From contig CAUYUJ010015758.1 in assembly GCA_963575745.1 (NCBI GenBank), positions 1 to 32,500 of the forward strand: a stretch of 32,500 nucleotides of DNA. Reading direction: 5' to 3'. The first letter of the stretch is position 1. The number at the start of each line of letters is the position of its first letter. Positions 26,944 through 32,500 of the stretch are shown here, one piece after another. Made by a program: the position numbers and the translations under genes. The notes beneath the pieces were generated by a model, which was not told the origin of the DNA, did no database searches, and saw only the letters and a program-made list of their open reading frames with translations. The DNA comes from Prorocentrum cordatum. Lineage: Eukaryota; Sar; Dinophyceae; Prorocentrales; Prorocentraceae.

Positions 26944-27840
26944 GCTGTTTGGGCCTACCAGCGCCAGGGCAGCCACTCCTGCTCGTGTTAAGGGTCAAGG
27001 GAGGGATCAGGGGAGTCAGGGGAGGATGAGGATGAGGATGCAGGACGGAGGATGAGGATGAGAGTTCCAGAGTTCCAGTCGACAGGTCGACAGTCGTCCG
27101 CCCTGGGCGTGCTCTGCTAGTTTTGGGCCATGTGGGTTAGGTCCGACTAGGCCGACCTGCCTCTGAAGGCGAGGTCGGGGTCGCACGCCAGGATCTTTCG
27201 ACGACGCTGTCGACTCGTGACGAACAGGTTTCTTTTTCGCTGGCCGCCTGACGCTGTTGTTTTGGGCCTTGCGAGGCCCGTAGTGCTGCTGATGCTCTTG
27301 CTCGCTCTCGCTGTCCACCAATCGTTTGAGAGTTTGAGTTTGAGCCAACTAGGACAGCAGCTGATTCCCTCCTCTTCCTCTTCCTCCTCCTCCTCTTCCT
27401 CTTCCTCCGTCCCCTTCCTCCGCCTCGAACTCCTCCTGGCCCACCTCATCCCCTCTCACGCTTTAGCAGTTGAATCTACGGCACGTTGGTGACAGAGAGA
27501 GCGGACCCACTCAAAGGGCCGCTCGCCGCTCGAGCGCTCGAGACTCGAGAAGGTCGGCTCGTCAAATCGTCATCGTCACCCTCATCTATCATCTATTCAT
27601 CGTCGCGTCAGCGGTCCAGGTCCAGAGTCCAGGGTCCCAGGGTGCATTGCGACTGACAGACTGACAGCGACAGAGAAAGAGAGAGAGAGAGAGATAAAAC
27701 GAAACAAAAAAAAGGGAAGGGAGAAAGAGAGAGAGAGAGAGAGTCCGCCGGCCCGCCGGCCCCGCTGGCGGTCGAGTCGACCGAGCAGGCGGCCAAGCGC
27801 GGCGCGGGGGGCCCTGCCTCGCGTCTCTTGCCTTTCTCTG
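26944..27840. other. Spacer with (GATGAG)n, (CCT)n and (GA)n microsatellites
   Basis: It contains GAGGATGAG repeats (27020-27060), (TCC)n at 27366-27420 and (GA)n at 27670-27745. On the minus strand 27348-27130 gives a mixed, basic frame (for example DSESEQEHQQHYGPRK, RRPAKKKPVRHES) that could be an exon. It lacks an ATG and clear splice sites, so I do not call it a gene. Confidence 0.4.
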
Positions 27841-28330
27841 CTGACTCCTCCTTTTCCTTCCTCATCATTCTCCCTTCCTCCTCCCTACTCCCCTACTCTT
27901 TCCTCCTCCTCCGTCTTGTCCTCTTTCCTCCTCCCCGTCCTCCCCCCTCCTCCTCTTCCTCCTCCTCGTCCTCTTTCTTCTACTCCTCCTCCTCCTCTTC
28001 CTTCTCCTCCCCGATGCTATCTGATTATCCCCTCTCCCTCCTCCTCCTCCCTCCTCGAGGGCCCCGACAGCCCGACGGCCCGACAGCCAAAGCTATTCAA
28101 GATACCCTTACGGTTTTCATCGAATCCCAAGGTGATCGATACAGTTTCAAGTCGAAGTCGATGTGATTGGCGAGGCCCGTGGCGGGCCATGGGGACGGTG
28201 GTTTGGCTTCAGCACTCATCCTACTCCCTCCTTTTCCTTCTCCTCGTCGTCCTCCTCCTCACTCCTCCTCTTCCTCCTGCTCCTCCTCCTCGAAGCCACC
28301 GTTGCTATTTTTGGTTCAAGCCCACTTCGG
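27840..28330. repeat. (TCC)n-rich pyrimidine block with one mixed island
   Basis: TCC/CTC arrays at 27840-28015 and 28215-28295 flank a mixed island. In the island a + frame reads AKAIQDTLTVFIESQGDRYS and stops at 28164-28166. Lying between two intron-like pyrimidine blocks, the island could be a small exon, but it is too short to support. Confidence 0.6.
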
Positions 28331-28349
28331 TGGCGCTTGGTGGTGTTTG

Positions 28350-28435
28350 CGCTGCGTAACCGCAGCGCCTTTGGATGTGGTCGTGTCCGCGTCATGTGAC
28401 CGCGGCGCCTTCGGTTGCAGCGTTGTGTTGGCGGA
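28350..28435. repeat. Two-copy repeat, period about 41 bp
   Basis: AACCGCAGCGCCTTTGG (28359) and GACCGCGGCGCCTTCGG (28400) start related units ending in TGTGGTCGTGT / TGCAGCGTTGTGT. It sits in an otherwise gene-free stretch. Confidence 0.6.
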
Positions 28436-28555
28436 GTGCGAATCGCAAAACCCTCCTCTCCTCCCCTCTGCTCCTCTGCTCCTTCTTCCTTCGGCGATGG
28501 CGAAAGAAGGCGGTTGCGACGTTGAGACAAAGACGATGACGACGACATAACGACT

Positions 28556-29035
28556 GTGGCGACGACGAACGCGGCAACGAACGACGGTGAGCGATGCCGA
28601 AGTGGCCGTTCGGAATGGCCCCCACCCTCATTCACTACACCCCCCTGGCCCCTGGGGGCTTCAGTTCCAGCGTTAGAAATGCTCATACCCACCTGTGATC
28701 CTATGACTCTCTGGCGCAGCAGTCCAGCTCCCGAGGGCCAAACTACCAGCAACTTGGGCAACGCGTCGATTCTGGCAGAGAGTGGGGACGACAAGGCGCT
28801 GATCGAAGGAGTGCGTGCGCTGACTGGCTGTACCGGACCCTGTGAACTTCTCCTGCCCGGGGTCACAAGCGGTCGCCCCTTATCACTTTCTTATTCGGCG
28901 TTACGACATTGGGCGGAAGGGGGAAGGTGGGGGGTCTGTCTCCAGACCTCTGCTCAGTGCGACTGTTTGCAACCGTACGTCATGGGGTGGGCCCCTCCTG
29001 CTGGAAACCGGCGCCGAAGACAGCCAAGATCTACT
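28556..29035 (+). CDS. Possible ORF or exon, unknown product
   Basis: A + frame of about 160 codons before the (AGG)n array has mixed composition (VPALEMLIPTCDPMTLWRS, NASILAESGDDKALIEGVRA). It lacks a convincing start context, and it overlaps an equally open minus frame (28866-28216). It then runs into (AGG)n, which encodes an Arg/Glu/Gly run. I give it as a weak candidate only. Confidence 0.2.
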
Positions 29036-29039
29036 CCAC

Positions 29040-29640
29040 AGAGGAGGAGGGGGAGGAGGAAGAGGAGGAGGAGGAGGAGGAGGAGGAGGAGGAGGAGGAG
29101 GAGGGGGAGGGGGAGGGGGAGGGGAGGGGAGGAAGAGAAGAAGGAGGAGGAGTAGAAGGAAGAGGGGGAGGAGGAGGAGGAGAGGAGGGGGAGGAGGAGG
29201 AGGAAAAGGAGGAGGAGGAGGAGGAGGAGGGGGAGGAGGAGGAGGAGGAGGAGGAGGAGGAGGAGGAGGAGGAGGAGGAGGAGGAGGAGGAGGAGGAGGA
29301 GAGGGAGGAGGAGAGGAGGAGGAGGAGGGGGAGGGGGAGGGGGAGGGGGAGGAAGAGAAGAAGGAGGAGGAGTAGAAGGAAGAGGAGGAGGAGGAGGAGA
29401 GGAGGGGAAGAGGAGGAGGGAAAAGGGAGGAGGAGGAGGAGGAGGAGGAGGAGGAGAGGAGGAGGAGAAGGAGTAGGCGGAGGAGGGGGAGTAGGGAGAG
29501 GAGGAGGAGATGGGGGAGGAGGAGAAGGAGGAGGCTGAGGAGGTGGGGGAGGAGGAGGAGGAGGGGGAGGAGGGGAAGGAGGAAGTGGAGGAGGAGGGGA
29601 AGGAGGAGAAGGAGGGGGAGGAGGAGTAGGAGCAGCCAAG
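29040..29640. repeat. 600-bp (AGG)n/(GGGGA)n polypurine array
   Basis: Almost uninterrupted purine on the + strand, (GAG)n with GGGGA variants. An internal repeat, GGAAGAGAAGAAGGAGGAGG followed by AGTAGAAGGAAG, occurs at about 29130 and 29350. All frames are homopolymeric (Glu, Gly or Arg; Pro, Leu or Ser on the other strand) and are not genes. Confidence 0.96.
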
Positions 29641-29660
29641 AGAAAAAGGTGCGAGGGCCC

Positions 29661-29860
29661 GCGCCGATCGGCAAAACAATGAATAAGAGAACGACGACCT
29701 TGGGGCGAACCCTCAGGGCATTTACTTCACAGCGGGCGCTGTCGCCCGGCTTCGGGCCCCGCAGTGCATGCTCGCGGCGTTCAATAACAGCACAAACAAC
29801 GCGACGTGCGGTTTTGTGCCGCGCCGATCGGCAAAACAATGAATAAGAAAACGACGACAT
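29661..29860. repeat. 40-bp direct repeats 160 bp apart
   Basis: GCGCCGATCGGCAAAACAAT and the next 20 bases occur at 29661-29700 and 29821-29860 with two differences. The first 10 bases are near-palindromic (GCCGATCGGC). The 120 bases between them do not repeat. It may be a partial tandem duplication or paired ends of an element. Confidence 0.85.
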
Positions 29861-30205
29861 GCTCCTGTCTCTGGTGTACGACGTCCTCGCGCCGCGTGCG
29901 CCCTTTGTCCAGCACTGCCCGCGGGGCCCCAAATCAGCAAAAGAAAAACGGCATAATCATAAACTTCCGACGCTCCGCCCGCGCGGATTTCTGGGATCTG
30001 CGCTGGACCCCCCTCCCTGGCGCGCGGAGCGCGCCAGGGGCGGCGCCGGCGGCGCCGCCAGGGGGGCCGGAAATGTATGTTTACGGCGGTTTTTGTTGCC
30101 CTCGCCGATTACTGTGCAGACCCCCAAAGGCTCCCGTCTCTGGTGTGCACCGTCCTCATGCCGTGTGCACCCTTGGTCCAGCACTGCCCGTGGGCCCCCC
30201 AGAAG
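29861..30205. repeat. ~70-bp direct repeats, period 269 bp, with a strong hairpin between
   Basis: CTCCTGTCTCTGGTGTACGA.. (29861) and CTCCCGTCTCTGGTGTGCAC.. (30130) both continue through GTCCAGCACTGCCCG(C/T)GGG. Between them, 30015-30039 is a perfect hairpin: an 11-bp stem CCCTGGCGCGC with a 3-base loop, followed by GGCGCCGGCGGCGCC. Confidence 0.75.
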
Positions 30206-30329
30206 GGGGGGGGGCAGGGTGGGTGCAGGCGCGGCAGCGACGGGAGACTCGGAGGGCGGCTGAGCTCGGGGCGTAGCCCGGGCGGGGGAGGCAAGAGCGC
30301 CCGCGCCTCACGGGCGGCGCCTCTCCTGC

Positions 30330-30628
30330 CTCCTCGCTCCCTCCTCCTCCTCGCTCCCTCCTCCTCCTCCTCCTCCTCCTCCCTCCTCCTCCCTCCTCCT
30401 CCTCCTCCTCCCTCCTCCTCCTCCCCTCCTCCTCCTCTCCTCCTCGCTCCCTCCTCGCTCCCTCCTCCTCCCCCTCCTCTCTCCCCTCCTCCTCCTCCTC
30501 CTCCTCCCTCCTCGCTCCCTCCTCGCTCCTCCTTCTCCTCCTCTCCTCCTCCTCCTCCTCCTCCTCCTCTCCTCCTCCTCCTCCCCCCTCCTCCCCCCCT
30601 CCTCCTCCTCCTCCTCCTCCTTCGGGAG
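30330..30628. repeat. (TCC)n array, 300 bp
   Basis: CTC/TCC repeats with periodic CTCGCTCCCT inserts. It is complementary in sequence to the (AGG)n array at 29040-29640, 700 bases away. No coding potential. Confidence 0.96.
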
Positions 30629-30869
30629 GGCCAGGGAGGGCTATAATTGCCTCTTCGGAGGAAGACGCGGGGCCGCAGAGGGAGAGGCGCGGGCGGAGCC
30701 CCCTCCTGCAGGGGGAAGCACGGGGCTGCCGGGGGGAGAGCGGGGCTGCAGGGGCAGAGCGCGGCCGCCCTTGCTTGGAGGGCCGCAGGGGGAAGAGCTG
30801 GGCGAGAGCGCCATGCGGCCCTGGGAGGGCCACACATTGCACTTCCGGGGGGACCTCGTCGGTGTCCCG

Positions 30870-31015
30870 TCACGCCCGACGTCCGTGTTGAACCCGTGTC
30901 GGATCCACGCTCCGAACGCACCGGACCCGTGTCGAACCCAGGTCGAGCCCGTGTCGAATCCGCCTCGCCTTCACGTCGAATCCGCGTCAGACCCACGTCG
31001 GAATGCGAGAATCCA
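30870..31015. repeat. Degenerate CCGTGTCGAAYCC tandem repeat
   Basis: About ten loosely spaced copies of an (A/C)CGTGTCGAA(T/C)CC or CACGTCGGA motif, every 12-18 bases. Frames through it are rich in Arg/Ser/Pro on + and in Asp/Thr/Arg/Gly on -. I take it as a decayed minisatellite. Confidence 0.65.
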
Positions 31016-31597
31016 GTGTAACTTACGGGGCAGAAAAGGTCCCCCGAAGATGCAGCGCAGTGAGGGTGCCCAACCACGCACCAACCATCACCGCGTCAGG
31101 TTAGGAGGGGTGCTTGTGACTAGCACTGCCTACCTTCGAAGAAGTGAGGATACCACGAACAGGGGCGAACAAGATCTTGCTGGTCTGCTTTTTGTTACGC
31201 AGAGGCCGCCCTCCCTGGTATTCTATAGGCTTACATCGAAATATTCCCACAACGGACGAACTCTTAATGCGATGCCAATTTCTCCGGACATAGAACCAGC
31301 GCCTTGCAACCCTGCTGCCTCAAACAGAAATGTGCTACCTGATGGAATTGACCACAGAAGCCCGTTGTGCGACTTTCGGGTGGGCCGTCTATGCGCCGAC
31401 AGGAGGCTACGCCACAACTCGATATTGGCACCATCAGCGACGAGGACGACGCCCCGCACCGCTGGCGGCAGCGGCGCCTGCTGGCGAAGCCGAACGACAA
31501 CCTGCGCAGGCCCAGCGGCGTGCTGGTCTGGTGCACCAGGCCTGGCGCCGGCAGCCGTCGCGCCGCCTTGCCCTCCGAACATCAGCCTCAGGCCTAG
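31016..31597. other. Spacer with a weak exon candidate near 31400-31590
   Basis: One + frame reads DIGTISDEDDAPHRWRQRR and then a LLAKPNDNLRRPSGVLVW phrase before a stop at the edge of MITE copy 3. Its composition is plausible for protein, but there is no start or splice evidence. Nothing else is supported here. Confidence 0.3.
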
Positions 31598-31750
31598 GTC
31601 GGGCATGTCCCCCTACAGGCGGATTTTGGGCGAAAATTTGAAGATACCCCCAAAATGCTCAAAAATAATGCAAACATGCTAAAACGAAAATCGTTCCCTG
31701 ACTCTTCAAAGTATGTTTGACTACTCCTCCTGTCTAGGGACACGCCCGAC
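31598..31750. mobile_element. MITE-like element, copy 3
   Basis: 153 bp. It begins GTCGGGCATGTCCCCCTACAG and ends with the inverted counterpart CTGTCTAGGGACACGCCCGAC. The AT-rich interior has ATGCTCAAAAATAATGCAAA and AATCGTTCCC. Together with copies at 5418 and 6848 it defines a family. The right flank reads TTAACC, like the TTACCC after copy 2. Confidence 0.88.
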
Positions 31751-32013
31751 TTAACCTCAGGCTCCGCCTCGGGTCGTCAAGGGCTTGACGGCTTCTCTGC
31801 TGTCCCTCGACCCGCGCTTGAGCTTTCTCTTGACACTATTCTCAGCATGACGATCTTCGATCTTCGGCCTGTGACTGAGATCGCTGCGCTTTCTCAAGCG
31901 CCCTGGGTGAGCTGTCGGCGGCCACGTCGCCACTTCAGACCGGCCTGATTCGAAATTGACTATGGCCCTCCATCTGGCCAGCACGCGCAAGCATCGGCGG
32001 GGAGCCCAGGGGG
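31751..32013. other. Spacer, no gene supported
   Basis: Mixed composition, with a short inverted repeat GTCAAG-GG-CTTGAC near 31777-31790. The minus frame 32143-31757 runs through the 119-bp repeat and is not credible as a gene. Confidence 0.35.
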
Positions 32014-32132
32014 GAAATGAGAAGGAGAAGGGCTTCTCAGAAGGCTCGGAAGTCGCCTGGCCTTCTGAGAAGTGTTCTAAGCCTTTCCCGAGGACGCCAA
32101 CAACTTCGCAGAAGGCGCGATGGCTTCTGAGA
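32014..32132. repeat. 119-bp dispersed repeat, copy 2
   Basis: Aligns without gaps to 2907-3025, about 70 percent identical by hand count, both ending in GGCTTCTGAGA or GGGCTTCTGAGA. It contains GGCTTCTCAGAAGG and CCTTCTGAGAAG, which are inverted relative to each other and could pair. Confidence 0.7.
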
Positions 32133-32206
32133 CTGTGTGACAAGATGACCTGAAAGGTACCTGCTACATAGCTGACATCAGAGGGTCAGAGAGTGACTCG
32201 AGCTGG

Positions 32207-32500
32207 CTATGACACACGGGGCAAGGGCAGAAGGTTGAAACTCAATCCTGCAGAGGAAGCGGCTGCTCTGGCGGCCTCCGCCTCGGCCTTGACTTTCGCG
32301 TGCAAAGCCGCCATGTGTCGTTCTAAACCCAAGGCCGAGTCGGGCTTTGAACGAAACACGCGGGTGCACTGCTTGACTGCGCCGCTCCACGTCAGAGAGC
32401 CGGCGCTAGCCACCAGAGCGGGGACCCCAAAAATGGCACCGACATCTTCGGCCTCAATCTCTACTGTCCCTCGACTCGCGCCGCTGCCTTCAAGACTTCC
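32207..32500 (-). CDS. 3' end of an unknown gene, possible degenerate zinc finger
   Basis: Partial: the frame is open from the window edge (32500) to a stop at 32207-32209, 97 codons. It includes QCTRVFRSKPDSALGLERHM followed by AALH, which recalls the second half of a C2H2 finger (C, F, L, H-x4-H), but the first Cys of the pair is absent. An Ala/Glu/Lys helix (AKVKAEAEAARAAASS) follows. The start lies outside the window. Composition is gene-like rather than repetitive, but no family is certain. Confidence 0.5.
   Translation of the reverse strand, partial: GSLEGSGASRGTVEIEAEDVGAIFGVPALVASAGSLTWSGAVKQCTRVFRSKPDSALGLERHMAALHAKVKAEAEAARAAASSAGLSFNLLPLPRVS

Noticed and set aside
27130-27348. Third spliced-leader relic on the minus strand (CCTAG..TTGGCTCAA)
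   Set aside because: Only nine contiguous bases match, six leader bases would have to be deleted, and the upstream strand is purine-rich, unlike an acceptor.
28901-29932. 343-codon minus-strand frame of poly-Pro/Leu/Ser
   Set aside because: Homopolymer translation of the (AGG)n array.

Overview
This window is dinoflagellate nuclear DNA. I am confident of this because of three things. A nearly intact copy of the dinoflagellate spliced leader sits inside the genome just upstream of an intronless gene (20449-20470), and a second, more decayed copy lies at 12385-12405. The predicted introns start with GC, GA or GT, end in AG, and share an AG|G ambiguity at both junctions. There is also a eukaryotic U6 snRNA sequence (7351-7452). 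The genus cannot be fixed from the sequence. Genes are far apart, recognisable ones are mostly on the + strand, and much of the window is microsatellite, minisatellite and small mobile elements.

Layout. From 1 to about 7.3 kb I find no convincing protein gene. This stretch holds a C-rich minisatellite (1-950), an array carrying GGTTCGAACC (997-1222), an AGGCCCC array (1960-2200), a TATG/CATG tetranucleotide block (2285-2730), an AT-richer gene-free stretch (3150-4680), several degenerate duplications and two copies of a ~150-bp MITE-like element. U6 follows at 7351-7452 and ends exactly where a 15-bp direct repeat begins. From 7.8 to 10.4 kb there are a 69-bp duplication, a pair of hairpin repeats and a GA-rich block. 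From about 10.4 to 12.1 kb, on the minus strand, lies a decayed LINE-type reverse transcriptase with YADD and a broken frame.

From about 12.4 to 18.9 kb a long multi-exon + strand gene (gene A) can be assembled. Five of its exons join in phase into about 1,322 residues. Its centre looks like an RNase-H-fold (hAT-like) transposase core and its C-terminus is a PHD/RING-like zinc finger. Its introns are packed with (TCC)n or (AGG)n arrays. From 18.9 to 20.4 kb there is spacer and a ~20-copy, ~30-bp satellite. It leads into gene C (20505-22028), a single-exon C5-cytosine methyltransferase-like protein with motifs I to X in order. Gene B (22974-26943) is a three-exon, 1,164-residue protein I do not recognise. 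Its first intron (171 bp) is almost entirely a terminal-inverted-repeat element bounded by 8-bp direct repeats, which is the architecture of an introner. From 27 to 30.8 kb there are long (AGG)n and (TCC)n arrays and short duplications. From 31.6 kb there are a third MITE copy, the second copy of a 119-bp repeat first seen at 2.9 kb, and the 3' end of a minus-strand gene running off the window.

How it fits together. The three + strand genes are collinear, as is usual in dinoflagellates, so collinearity alone does not show an operon or a single element. The methyltransferase carries the mark of a reinserted, trans-spliced mRNA. Gene A looks transposase-derived. All exon boundaries are my predictions from reading frame, phase and AG|G context, without transcript evidence. 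All identities are hand estimates.
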